Notes under the pieces: model-generated
Told to the model about the DNA's origin: nothing
The model's input: the letters and a program-made list of their open reading frames with translations, nothing else
The model's database searches: none
Part shown: positions 50,070 to 61,671 of the stretch, piece after piece
Layout of the letters: each line of letters starts with the position of its first letter
Numbering within the stretch: position 1 is the first letter of the stretch
Source of the DNA: Anagrus nilaparvatae
Lineage: Eukaryota; Arthropoda; Insecta; Hymenoptera; Mymaridae
DNA length: 64,000 nt
Assembly (NCBI GenBank): GCA_022575985.1
Contig: JAKSXM010000238.1
Coordinates: forward strand, 10,620,001-10,684,000
Direction: 5' to 3'
Made by a program: the position numbers and the translations under genes

Positions 50070-50450
50070 CAGTGTAGTCTTTTAATCCCCGTAAAATCTC
50101 TTACCGCTATAGTCAATAAACCGAATGCCCATTTTCGGCCCAAAATGGCTAAATTTCAAATTGCTTCCAAAATTTCAATTTTTTGGTTAAAATGCGTTTT
50201 AAAGGGCTCTAAAATTTTCTAAACGCTTTAATTTTTACTAAAATCTTTACTAGCTCCGTTTACTTTAGTTATTTTCGTGTTATTTAGCTCTGCAAAGCTG
50301 CTATTTAAAATTAACACTTTTTAAAAAATCTTAAATTGAGACTCTGTCTTTAAATTATCATATCTGAAAAATAGATATTTGAAAAGGGACGAGTAAAAAA
50401 TTTTTGGGAACTTGAAGCTTATAGAAAATTTTTCAGATCTATAAATCCCA
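50070..50450. repeat. Interspersed repeat next to the F-box fragment (copy also at 57190-57560)
   Basis: Shared landmarks in the same order: AGTCTTTTAAT...CGTAAAATCTCTTACC, AAATTGCTTCCAAAAT, AAAATTTTCTAAACGC, AAAATTAACACTTTTTAAA and GGGACGAGTAAA...GGGAACTTGAAGCTTATAG. Each copy lies shortly upstream of F-box/LRR sequence. Confidence 0.75.
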
Positions 50451-50589
50451 TTTTCTTTAATAATTACAATTTTTGCAGCATTTTAAGAATTGGTCATTTT
50501 TGCCAAAAATGGCCATGTAGTTAATTAGTTATAGCCTATCAGTGATGAGACAATTACTGGTAAAAATTTGAAAATTTGAAAAAAATTTG

Positions 50590-50835
50590 AAAAATTTGAG
50601 ACCATTTGTAAAAGAAGTTATATTGAATTTAAAGGATTTTCAAAAATATGATTGGCGTCATATACTAACGTTTTTTCATGCATATTGTGAAAACATAGAA
50701 AAATTTATTATACGTTTCGTTGATAATACGATAATAATGTTATTTCAAAACATAGATTTTCATTTGAAAAAAATTTTTCATAAAAATAAAAAATTGAAAT
50801 TTTTAGAAATTAATAATATTAATTTAATTAATTAA
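50590..50835 (+). pseudogene. Fragment of an F-box/LRR gene
   Basis: An 82-codon stretch closely matches the early LRR part of the gene at 57976-59489: VKEVILNLKDFQKYDWRHI here against LKEVILNLTDFEKCDWRYI there, then ILTFF.AYC.NIEKFI and KNKKLKFLEINNI. The F-box exon and the C-terminal two thirds are missing, and the sequence ends in AT-rich stop codons. DNA identity is high, so it is a recent partial duplicate and not a functional gene. Confidence 0.85.
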
Positions 50836-51784
50836 TAAAATAATATAAATTTAATAAGAAAAATAATCAGCGACAATATTTAAATAAAAGTTTGAAAATA
50901 TCAGTGCAACCTATAAAAAAAGCAGCAAAATTGTAAGTTAAAACTACAAATTGCTTATTTTCTTCCTACTAAAAAACTGCTAGCAAAACTATAAAAAAAA
51001 TTTTTTTCTAGTTAATTTTCTGGGCCATAACCTCATTCTCGCATACTGGTATCTGTTTGACAAACTGCTAGTTGGATTTTCTCAAGCGTCCAAAATGGTG
51101 AGATTTTTCAATAATGGGCGGATCAAGGAAGCATTTCTGGGAAATGGGTGGGGGGCGGGCGAAGCCCCAAAAAATACGTCTAAAAAACGTAAAATTTTCA
51201 AAAAATAATGATTTTTTTTTAACAATAACCTAATATTTTTAAAGAAATGCTTGACCTTAATAATTCTTGATTCTTTTTAAGAAAATAAATTTAAAAATTT
51301 TGCATTACTTACACTCTATCGCAGGATACTTGCACTTTTAAATTGCTAATTTGGAATTTTTCCTTAATTTCCAAAGTTTTTTGTAAACTTTATTCTAAAA
51401 TCTTTTTAAGTTGGATTTTTCTCTGTCACTTTTTATCCTAAAAAGTTTGATTTTATGAAAGGATATATTTTTGCAATGCATATAATAATTTTCTGCTTAT
51501 TTTGTTTGTTACAGGCTCATTAAGGAATGCTCCAGCAGTGTCCAGTGTTCATGATACAAATTGTTGAAAAATAATGCAAAACAAATGTATAAATTTATTT
51601 CTGTGATCTTCTCTTAAAATATTTCTTAAATATATTATATTTCCTTTGTGTAAAAAAAATTTTTAATTTTTTAAAATAAATGTGAATTTTAACTTTAAAA
51701 AATGGTTTTTATTCAATATTACATATTTTTCTATACCGTACTTAATTTAAAGCAATGATTTGAGAATTAATAAAAAAGCTTTTG

Positions 51785-52005
51785 TCTATATATTCCCCAT
51801 ATGTGGGAAATGATCTCTGGCGATATATGGGAAATACATTTTCCCATATATCGGCTATATGTCGCCCATATATGGAAAAATGCATAAACCATATATGGCT
51901 CGCATAATCCAAAATTACGCGGGCATTTCCGTGAAAAATTGTATACAGTGCTGTATAGAGGACTGTATACAGTTACTGTATACATGACTGTATACAGTGA
52001 CTTTT
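51785..52005. repeat. Cluster of short palindromes (CCCATATATGGG and ACTGTATACAGT types)
   Basis: From 51785 to 51900 variants of CCCATATATGG / CCATATATGGG recur about five times in both orientations. From 51937 to 51998 ACTGTATACAGT-type units recur four times. The second block is bounded by CCGTGAAAAA and its inverse TTTTTACGG, so the whole could fold into branched hairpins. Confidence 0.65.
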
Positions 52006-52012
52006 TACGGGC

Positions 52013-52363
52013 TTGCCCTCTGTAATTTGATTTTTCCAAAGATAGAAACAAAAATGTTATTAAACATTTTTTCACAATTCCTAAATATATTTTTTTTTTC
52101 ATTTCTTAGCGGTAATTTACCAATTGTATGAATTAATCGTAAATTTACAATTAAAATCATAACTTTACGAAAATTTTGAAAAATTTTTTTCCAGTATTCT
52201 ATTAATGTCTTATTGGCTGATACAATTTTGCGAGATAGAAATTAATTGAAAAATTGTTACTAATGCGTTTGTCATAATCTGTCTAATTTGCTTGCAAGTG
52301 TGTAAATTCAGAGCTAAAATATAGTAGCAACAAAGTATTCAAAAATTTAGTTGTATGTGATGT
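52013..52363. repeat. Interspersed repeat, copy 2
   Basis: Direct copy of 49190-49505 (GCCCTCTGTAATTTGATTTT to CAAAAATTTAGTTGTATG) without the GC-rich head. Confidence 0.75.
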
Positions 52364-52386
52364 TTGAACTTTTAAAAAGCTTTATA

Positions 52387-52682
52387 CACTGAAAAAAATC
52401 CGTTAGCGGCAAGCGGAATAATTCCGTTTCCCGCTAGCGGATTTCCGCTTGTAGCTAGCGGAATTTTTTTTCTCGTCAAACGATTGCAAATGACTTGAAA
52501 AAAAATTGTTTTTTCCGCTTACTTGGGATACCCGTATATCGGTATGATGAGATTTGAGAAAATTTTGGAAAAAGAAAAGAAAAAATGTTTTTTTTAAATT
52601 TTCTTTACGTTTCAAGTCATTTGCAATTGTTTCCAAAGAAAAAAAAAATTCCGCTAGCCACGAGCGAAATATTTTTTCAGTG
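52387..52682. mobile_element. CACTGAAAAA MITE, complete copy with TA duplication
   Basis: A 296-bp element bounded by CACTGAAAA and TTTTTTCAGTG, with TA on both sides (52385-52386 and 52683-52684). The inside has AGCGGCAAGCGGAATAATTC-type palindromes and paired CAAATGACTTG / CAAGTCATTTG. It is the best-preserved relative of the element at 19149-19421. Confidence 0.85.
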
Positions 52683-53159
52683 TAGCTGAAAGTTACATTC
52701 ATGCTTTCAAGCAAAGTTTTAGAATAGTTAAGAGTTGTTGACTGATGTATCCAAAACTTCTGTATGTCATTCCTAAAAAAAAGAAATAATGATTAAAAAT
52801 TGAAATATATATATTTATTGAGAATTAGAATTTAAATATGTATGTAAAATTACAAATAAAATTAAACGGCCTCAGATGAGCGTGAAAGACAAAAAATTTC
52901 TTTTTTGTTTAGTACAATACTAGACCAAATGATAATTTGAATATTTTATTTAAAATTTCTTTATTTTTTCTTTTAAAATTTTGTAAAATTCACTAGACAG
53001 TTATCAAATAGACGAGATCTACGCTGTCTACATACACATTATTCAAAATAACCGCACTAAGTTAATGCAGAGACAAAAAACAAACAAAAAATTTGGGCAT
53101 TGTTTTATCCCTTCTTTTCCAAGATTCTCGATGTTCAAACACCATTTACCTCCACGTTT

Positions 53160-53400
53160 ACGTAAAAACCGATCATTTTTAAAATTCGTTTTGAAAGCAT
53201 GTGCAAGGCAAGTACTTACACAAAATTTCAAAAAAAAAAAAATAATTTTATAATTTTAATATTTTTTTTTTTTAAATAATTAAACTGTGTCTAGATAAGG
53301 TGTATTATGTGTCTACTGACGAGCCAACCTAATACACTATGGAGAAACACTGTACGTGATCATTACGTTGTAAAATTAACCATTTTTGGTTAATTTAAAA
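53160..53400. repeat. Direct repeat, copy 1 (copy 2 at about 54690-54815)
   Basis: TTTTGAAAGCATGTGCAAGG, AGTACTTACAC(A/G)AAATTTC, a poly-A run and ATTTTATAATTTTAATATTT occur in the same order near 53190 and 54693. Later TTAACCATTTTTGGTTAATTT recurs near 53376 and 54780. It lies just upstream of the first F-box gene and holds no supported gene. Confidence 0.65.
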
Positions 53401-54924
53401 AAAATCATATTCAATTTGGTTACGTTGATCATAAAAATAAAATTTCTATATCTTCATGTTTATACATGAAAATATTGTGTAATGAATTTTAGCAGAAATT
53501 TTAAAAAAATATATGGTTTAAAGCTCTAACAAGCATTTGATGAAAATTTATTTTCAAAAATAAGGCTATGACATTTTTTGATACTGATTTATCAGTTCGT
53601 GTTATTTTTAGCCTTATTAAATTTAATAAAACTTTGAATATAATTTTTTTTCGTAGAAGTTTCAAAGTCGCGCGGTAAATTATAAAAGCGCTAGGGCCAA
53701 AAACGCGTTTGTATTAATATCTTAGCTTCTATTGGCTGGATTTAATTTTTTAATTTTTTTTAATGAGCCCGACAACAATGTCTCTTAGCCCTACAAATTT
53801 GATTTATTTCCGACTTTTTCAGCCGAGATATTTTATTTTGCAACTAAGCAAAATTCTTTGGCCTGCTGTAGCGCGCAAACCAGATTTTGAAAATTATTTA
53901 TTTTTTCAAATTTTTTAGATTTTAGGTCAAACCATTTATTAAGACCAAGTTTTTTAATTTATGTAATGTACTTTGTGACTTACAAAGGCTTGTAATTTTG
54001 GGTTCATTTGTTAATAACTAAAAAAATATAAATTATCTTTAGCTCCAATTCGGCCCACTTATTCTTCGATACTTAAATTATTATTTGAGAGAATTTGAAA
54101 CGCTTTGGCTCATTTTCTTTCTCACAATTTAAAAGTCAATTAAAAAGCTTAATTTGTTTATAACTATTGTTTAAATAACAATTTCAAAAATCAGTTTGGA
54201 AGGCTTTTTTAAGCTCTTTGTGAGGTACCAGGCTCTACAATTTTATTAATTTTTCTTAAAAAATAAAGTTTTTAATAGTAAAAAACCATAAAAATACACG
54301 TTTTTGCACAAACAATTAATTGTTTACGAAATTGCTCAACTTTTTTTTGGCACAAACTATACAACATTGTTCTACAATATATTTTGTGCAAAATAAATCA
54401 AAAATCAGACTCTTGTCTGAAATGCCGCTCTAAATTGCCCTACGACTGGCCTAATGTTATTCTCCCTCAATAGAAACAGGGAGAATGGAAAAAACTTCAC
54501 TCCACTTATTTTGAAAATACATCTGTTTATTATTTATGGAGTAGTTTTTAAGAGTGGAGTTCCATTGCTCTATTATTCTATCAGATTCGAAAATCGAGGC
54601 CCAGCTGTATTTAAATTAGAAAGAGAAAACAAAACTTCTCCTTTCTAACGGTATACACCTGGGTATACACAAGCCAGCATATTTAGTCGTTTTGAAAGCA
54701 TGTGCGAGGCAAGTACTTACACGAAATTTCAAAAAAAAAAAAAATTAATTTTATAATTTTAATATTTTTTTAAAATTTTCTTAACCATTTTTGGTTAATT
54801 TAAAAAAAATCACACCTCAAAGTGTCTAGTAGCCATCTTAAGTTTCTACTCGCTTCCATAAGTGCACCAAAAAGAATTTTTAATTATTTTCATAGTTAGA
54901 GTTTTATAAAAAATATTTAAAATA

Positions 54925-56466
54925 ATGTCGGGAATTAAGGTTGTAGATACAGAAAGTATTAGTAATAAAAAGTTGCGTAGAAAAAACTCAATTGAAAAAA
55001 TTGAAATTAATGGTAATAAAAAAGATGTTATTAAATGAAAGTAGTTTTTAAATAATTGCTTTTTTTCAGGAGAAATTAATAAGCTGAACATCGACTGTCT
55101 TCGTGAAGTGTTTAAATATCTTTCACATCCTGAAAAACTAAAAATTGAATCAGTTTGCAAAAGGTGGCAATTGGTGAGCAAAACAACGTGGCAAAATTTC
55201 ACAATATTGGACTCTAATTTATTTTTATATAAATTTTTTAAAAATTCTGGCTATCATTCAGAATCAATCATTACTTCTGCATTTTATGGTATATTATCCA
55301 GAGCAGGATTTTACATAAAAGATGTTAAATTAAAATTTCATCAATTTTATTTTATTAATTTTATTAATTGGGCTGACATACTTAAATTATTTGGTGAATT
55401 TTGTGTAAACATAGAAAAATTTAGTTTAGAGGGCGATAACACGTATTTTCAAGAAATAGACAATATTATGAGTGCTATATTTTTAAATAATCAAAATTTG
55501 AATTTTTTAATGATTCAAAAATATTGTATGACTGGTGAATGTCTTTTAAGTTTGCCATTCAAGTCTATAGAAACAATTGATTTACAAGCCCAAGCCAGTA
55601 TAAAAATTGATTATTTAAAAGAAGTATTCAGTCAGTTGAAAAATTTGAAATCGTGTACTTTTAAATCGTACAAATTATCGAGCAATGATATTCTAAAAAT
55701 GATCTTAGGGAAAATATCTTTTGATGCAAATCAATTAACTTATTTATGCGTTGATAATACCTTTAGTCGTACATCTGAAAATCTAAATTTTTCTACGTAT
55801 TTTAAAAAACTGAAAAATTTAAAAACATTAAAATTGGATGATTTTGGTATTAGTAATACTGATTTATTAAGCTTACCAGTAAATTCATTAGAGCATTTTA
55901 AATTTTCTCGTGATTATTTCTCACGTGAAACTAGAGGAGTATTAACTTTTTGTATACCAAAATTTGTTAATCTCAAAAAAATTGAAATTAATTGTAGATC
56001 GGATTCACTAAATAATAATTTTTGTGAACTCTTAAGAAAATGCGATAAATTAAAAAGTGTAAAATTAAAGCAATGTGAAAATATATCTGACGCAGGAATT
56101 TTAAAAATTATTACTCTTCCTGAACTCGAACATTTAAGCATTTGCAACTCCGACTCAATAACTGTTAATATTTTGCCGCATTTATTAAATCTAAAATCTT
56201 TGGAAGTTTATAATGTTAAAATAAATTTTAGCGATTTATTAAAATTTATAAAATACGCAAAGAAGCTAGAAATCTTAAATATTAAACGTTACATTTTTGA
56301 AATAGAAGAGCTTAATGAAATTAGAAAAAAAAATTCAAGCAACGTTATTTCAAATAAAAAAGATATATTTTTTTGTAAAATATTTATATTTTTTTGTTTA
56401 AATAATTATTTTATTTTTTTTTTATTTTTGCAATTAAGCTTTAATATGCCAATACATAAAATATAA
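54925..56466 (+). CDS. F-box/leucine-rich-repeat protein 1
   Basis: Exon 1 (54925-55012, 29 codons plus one base) opens MSGIKVVDTESISNKKL. A 57-bp GT-AG intron (55013-55069) leads to exon 2 (55070-56466), in phase, for 494 residues. The F-box covers about residues 32-75 (LNIDCLREVFKYLSHPEKLK, then ESVCKRWQLVSKTTW). About 380 residues of irregular leucine-rich repeats follow, several of the Cys-containing AMN1 type (KLKSVKLKQCENISDAGILK). Family role: the F-box binds Skp1 and the repeats hold the substrate of an SCF ubiquitin ligase. The last 35 residues are hydrophobic and AT-driven (FFCKIFIFFCLNNYFIFF), absent from the paralogues, so the true end may have been lost by a mutated stop. It is first of three tandem genes. 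Confidence 0.87.
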
Positions 56467-57054
56467 ATTCATAAAAATTTTATGAAAATAACAGATAAAT
56501 TTTTTTAAATAATTAATTCATTAAATTATTTTGACTAGATAAGTTAAAATTGAAATTATTTCCTATTACAATAGTTGCAAGATAAATTTGCAATATTAGA
56601 ATTTTATTTTATAATTTATAATATTTTAAATAAATTTTACATTTTCATTTAAAAGGATTAGTAATTGATTGGATATTGGGGGGAATAGTATTCGAAAGTC
56701 TTTTACAACGATTTAGTGTTCCAATAAGCGCCTAGATTCACGAATTGAGTAAGGGATGTCGCGAAAATATTTAATGAAAATGAAACTGAATTTTGCAAAT
56801 AATTTTTTTATATGTTAATAGTGAATTGATATTAACTGTGTCAAAAATTCCGCGTCAAATTTTAATAATATTTAATAATAGTGTTATTTCAAATAATTTT
56901 TATTTTAGTAAATTTTCAAATACCCAATAATACAACCAGCAGCTTAATATTTTGAATAACGGGGGAGCCAACAAATTTTTGGGAAGCTACTTTTCTTGCA
57001 AGTATCAGGACAATTTGTGTTAGTTGAAAAAACATCCTACATACCATCAGTTTA

Positions 57055-57590
57055 CCTGAATGGGCTTAGAGATTAGACCCTTTAGCATGGTTCTATGCTA
57101 TAAAATAGGGCTTATTAGGTTATCTTCTAAATGTCGCTGCTAACTTGTAAGTTAACCAATTATCTTCTGGTTTTTATCATTTTTATCAGAGTAGTCTTTT
57201 AATTCTCGTAAAATCTCTTACCACTGTAGTAAATGCCCATTTTTGGCCCAACATGGCTAAATTACAAATTGCTTCCAAAATTACAATTTTTTGACTAAAA
57301 TGCGTTTTATAGGGCTCAAAAATTTTCTAAACGCTCAAATTTTGATTAAATTTTTTACTAGCTCGGTCGTTTACTTCTGTTGTTTTCGTGTTATGTAGCT
57401 CTACAAAGCTGGTATTTAAAATTAACACTTTTTAAATGATCTTAAATTTAGACCCTGACTTTAAATTATCATATCTGGAAAGCAAATATTTGAAAAGGGA
57501 CGAGTAAAGAATTTTTGGGAACTTGAAGCTTATAGAAAATATTTGAGATCCCATTTTCTCTAAGGGGTCTAATTTATAGGCCCATTCAGA
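57055..57590. mobile_element. Element with inverted ends upstream of F-box gene 2
   Basis: CTGAATGGGCTTAGAGATTAGACCC (from 57055) is nearly inverted at 57560-57588 (GGGTCTAATTTATAGGCCCATTCAG). The 535 bp between includes the repeat shared with 50070-50450. It is non-coding, and I found no clear target duplication. Confidence 0.55.
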
Positions 57591-57975
57591 GGAAAAAAGG
57601 GTATGGGCAATGTTTTTTCAACTATCATAACCTTGCCCTCAAAATTAGAATCAAATCGGCTCTCCAAATACTTGACACTCCCCTTGTAAACTTTTAGCAG
57701 ACTGTTATCAAATAGACGACATCTACATAATTATTCTATCTCTGTTTTCTATAAATTTATAATCATAAATACACAAAAAATTATCCCCCCTTTTAAAAAC
57801 CATCACACTTACATTTATCGAGACATTTATTAAAACTGGAAATTAATCACATTTAAATTATTCATCAAAGCATTAAGTAAACATGAAAATAATAGTTCAC
57901 AGTTTCTAACAAATAAATCATAAGGTTTACATTTATATTATCAGTTATTTTCATGAAATTTATCCAACGTACATA

Positions 57976-59489
57976 ATGAATAAGAAAAATGGTGATAACC
58001 AAAATAATGAGAAGTCTCATTTTTTTGAAATACCAAAAAGTTACAAGAAGTTTTGTAGAACAAACCCGGTCCATGAAAGTAAAAATGATGGTAATGAAAA
58101 ATTATATTTAATTATTTAAAAGTTTCGCAATTCGTATTTTTAAAAAAGTAAATAAATCTTTTAGGAGTAGTAAATAAAATAAACGATGACTGTCTCGGCC
58201 GAATATTTCAATACCTTACCTACCCTGAAAAAGTCGGTATAGAAAGAGTTTGTAAAAATTGGAAAAGAGTGAGTCAATCAAGTTGGAAAAATTTCACCAT
58301 ATTCGATTCTAATTTTTTACATAAAACAATGGAGAAAAAGTTTGGCGATTATTCATCAGCTCTGGTTTGTAATGCATTTTTTGGTGTTTTAACTAAAGGA
58401 GGACCATTTTTAAAAGAAGTTATATTGAATTTAACGGATTTTGAAAAATGTGATTGGCGTTATATACTAACATTTTTTAATGCATATTGTAAAAACATAG
58501 AAAAATTTATTCTATATTACGTTAATAATAATAATATAGTAGTGATATGTTATGACATGGATTTAATTTTAAAAAAAATTTTTAAAAACAATAAAAAATT
58601 GAAATTTTTAGAAATTAATAATATTGTAATAAATGGTGAATGTTTATTAAGTTTGCCATTCAAATCTTTAGAATCTATAGATTTAAAACTTCAAGCAAAT
58701 TATTTATTTCCAAAGTATTTTAAAAAAGCACTAAAAAAATTTAAAAAATTAAAATCATTTTCATTCAAATCATATCAACTGTTACTCAATGCAATTCTTA
58801 AAGACATTTTGGAATCAATATCTTTAAAAAATAATAAAATAAATTATTTGTGTCTTGTTGGAAATTTGAATAAACTTAATTTATCCCCTTATTTTGCAAA
58901 AATGAAGAATTTGAAAACAATTATGTTAGAGAAAATAGATATTACTAAAGGGGATTTATTAAGTTTGCCATTAAATTCAATAGAAAATTTTCAATGTTTA
59001 AATAAATTTTCTGAAGGTGATTTAACACATCAAGCGTTGTGGTTTTGTGTATCCAAGTTTGTTAATCTCATAAAACTTGAAATTGATTGTTGTAATGCGT
59101 TTGGTGATGACTTTTGTGAAAAATTAATAAAATGCAATAAATTAAAAAGTGTTAAATTACATAATTGTCGTAAAATGTCTAATGAAGGAATTTTAAAAAT
59201 TAGTTCACTTCCAGAACTTGAAAGATTGTACGTGAGTTATGTAGGAAATATAACTGATGTGGTTTTACCTCATTTATTAAATTTAAAGTCTTTAGAAATT
59301 TGTAATGTTTCGAGAATTACACGTAATGGCTTGTGTGATTTTATAAATAATGTCAATCAACTAGAATTTATGACTATCGATAATTTTGCTTTGGGTTATA
59401 CAGAAACTGATATTAAAAATGCAATGATGAATAATAATAACATTCCAAAAATTAAAATTATATTTAATGGATTTGAAATTTGTAAATAA
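57976..59489 (+). CDS. F-box/leucine-rich-repeat protein 2
   Basis: Exon 1 (57976-58090, 38 codons plus one base) opens MNKKNGDNQNNEKSHFFEI. A 74-bp intron (58091-58164) leads to exon 2 (58165-59489), giving 479 residues. The F-box is at about residues 40-85 (INDDCLGRIFQYLTYPEKVG, then ERVCKNWKRVSQSSWKNFTI). Leucine-rich repeats fill the rest, with GECLLSLPFKSLESIDL and KLKSVKLHNCRKMSNEGILK matching its neighbours. The intron phase and position are the same as in genes 1 and 3, which proves tandem duplication. AATAAA at 59582 is a likely poly(A) signal. It is the closest source of the fragment at 50590-50835. Confidence 0.87.
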
Positions 59490-59779
59490 TTTTTTTGTTT
59501 ATAAATTTTCTTTTAAATACTATGAATGTTACAAATTTTTTAAACAAATTGTACCTAATATTTATGATTATATTTTAAAAGAATAAAAATGTGCTAAAAT
59601 CTAAAGTAATCATATAAAAACATGTTTTTCTGAAAATATTTATTTACTACTTTACCTTAAATAATTTATACACACCCAGTTAAAGGATCAAAAAATAGGT
59701 ACTTGATGAGCCTGAAAATTAAGGAAGGGGGATTCAAATGTGACTAAGAATAATTTTGATTTAGAGAATAATTCAGGTT

Positions 59780-59926
59780 AAGGGAGCATTCAGACGAGAA
59801 AAAATTAGTAACCCCCACCTTCGATATTATCTCCCTCTCGTTCCATTCTTGCATGTTGAATAATAAAAAATGGGAGTAAATTTTGGAGGCGGTGGTTAAA
59901 ATTTTTTCTCGTCTGAATGTTCCCTT
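59780..59926. mobile_element. 147-bp MITE downstream of F-box gene 2
   Basis: AAGGGAGCATTCAGACGAGA followed by AAAAAT is inverted at the right end (TTTTTTCTCGTCTGAATGTTCCCTT), with a non-coding centre. A C run follows at 59931-59939. Confidence 0.75.
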
Positions 59927-60305
59927 ACTACCCCCCCCCATTCTAGAAAAAAAATGACGCCCCTATAACTATTATATTATATTATTATGATATTACAAGG
60001 AATTTATTTTAAAAACGATAATTTATTATTCACAGTTCTTTTAAATTTTTTCAAAACCGGTATAGACAGAAAAAATAATTTTCATTATATGCACATTATT
60101 TTACCCCTTCCTATTCTTTTGTTTCTTTAAATTTTTTGAATACTATTAACATGAAAATCCGTCATTTTTAAGTTAGAACTGAAAGTGTTTAGTCATAAAG
60201 AGAGTACAATTTTTCTGTGTAATAATTAATATTTTTTTTGAACCTATTAAAATAGAAATATTTTTTAAATAAATTTTTGTAATTTATAAATATAAAAATT
60301 TAATT

Positions 60306-61671
60306 ATGGATCCAAAAGATTATGATAATAACGAGGATAATAACTGTCTAAGGTTGTCTAGCATAAATTTAATCGACAAAATTAAAAGTGATGGTAAGAT
60401 TAGTTTAATTTATGTAAAAGAAAAAATTTTTTTTGAAACTCTTCAAAAAATAAAAATATCTATGATTTGCAGATGAAATAAATTTATTAAATGATGATTG
60501 TCTTCGAGAAGTGTTTGGACATCTTTCAATGACTGATAGAATTAAAATCGAAAGGGTGTGCAGACGCTGGCAATTAGTGAGCAAATCAAGTTGGAATAAT
60601 TTTACTTATTTGGAAACCTATTTTTTAAATGATATAAAAAATGAACCTGAACCTAATACGACCAATGGAAGGCTTTTATGCAGTATATTTTATAGTATAT
60701 TATCTCGAGGGGGGCGATATTTAAAACATGTTCGTATTAATTCTTTTCATTTCTATAAAATTAATTTGGAACACTCAATCAGAATATTAGAATTTTTTAA
60801 TGAATTTTGTGAAAATATTGAAAAACTTAATTTATATGACTATCATGATAAAATAACTGATGTTGAAAAAATGGAAAATATATTAGAAACTATGTTTTTA
60901 AAAAATAAAAATTTGAAGTACCTAAGGCTGCATAGAGTTGGTGTGACTGGTAAATGCTTGTTAAGTTTACCATTCAATACTTTGGAATCAATTGATATTC
61001 GACCCCATAATATGAAGATAAGTTACTTAAAAAAAGCTTTCAGTCTATTGAAAAATTTAAAATCATGTTCTATTCTTTCAGACTATAAAATTTATGAAAT
61101 TATTTTAGAGCAAATATCTTTTGACCAAAATAAAATATCACACTTAAGCCTTGCTGGAGGCTGGGGTGAATATTTAGTAAAAAAACCATTTTTTTCAATT
61201 TATTTTGCTAGATTAACTAATATAAAATCAATTGAAGTTAATGATATTGAAGTAAGTAAGTATGATATGTTGAGTTTACCGTTAAATACAGTAGAAAAAT
61301 TTGTATTCGAATATAGACAAAGCCAAATGGAAGAACTTTTAACATCTTTTATTTCTTGTTATATTAATCTCAAAGAAATAGAAATAATTACGACTTATTC
61401 AATAACTGATGAGATTTGTGAAAAATTAGTAAAATGCGATAAATTAAGAAAAATAAATTTAAGCTTTTGTGCTTCAGTATCTGAAGAAGGAATATTAAAA
61501 ATTATTAATTTACCACAACTTGAAGAATTGATCATAGAATATTTTGAAAAAGTAACTGATGCAATGATATTAGCATTAGAACGTTTAACAGACTACAAAA
61601 TAAGGTGCGAGGAAAGTGACAAAGTTTATGTAAAAGGAAAACATGTGAAATTTCCGTCATTCGAGTTTTAA
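60306..61671 (+). CDS. F-box/leucine-rich-repeat protein 3
   Basis: Exon 1 (60306-60393, 29 codons plus one base) opens MDPKDYDNNEDNNCLRLSS. A 79-bp intron (60394-60472) leads to exon 2 (60473-61671), giving 428 residues, the shortest of the three. The F-box is at about residues 31-75 (LLNDDCLREVFGHLSMTDRI, then ERVCRRWQLVSKSSWNNFTY). Leucine-rich repeats follow with the shared GKCLLSLPFNTLESIDI and a Cys-type repeat (KLRKINLSFCASVSEEGILK). The C-terminus lacks the last one or two repeats of its paralogues and ends in a basic segment. AATAAA at 61722 is a likely poly(A) signal. An SCF substrate adaptor is expected; the substrate is unknown. Confidence 0.87.

Noticed and set aside
54846..55202. 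118-codon minus-strand frame
   Set aside because: It overlaps the first exon, intron and F-box of a well-supported plus-strand gene.
34889..61671. Idea that the two gene trios form a polydnavirus-type proviral segment
   Set aside because: No excision motifs, viral gene families or segment-like coding organisation are visible; the F-box genes look like ordinary cellular genes.
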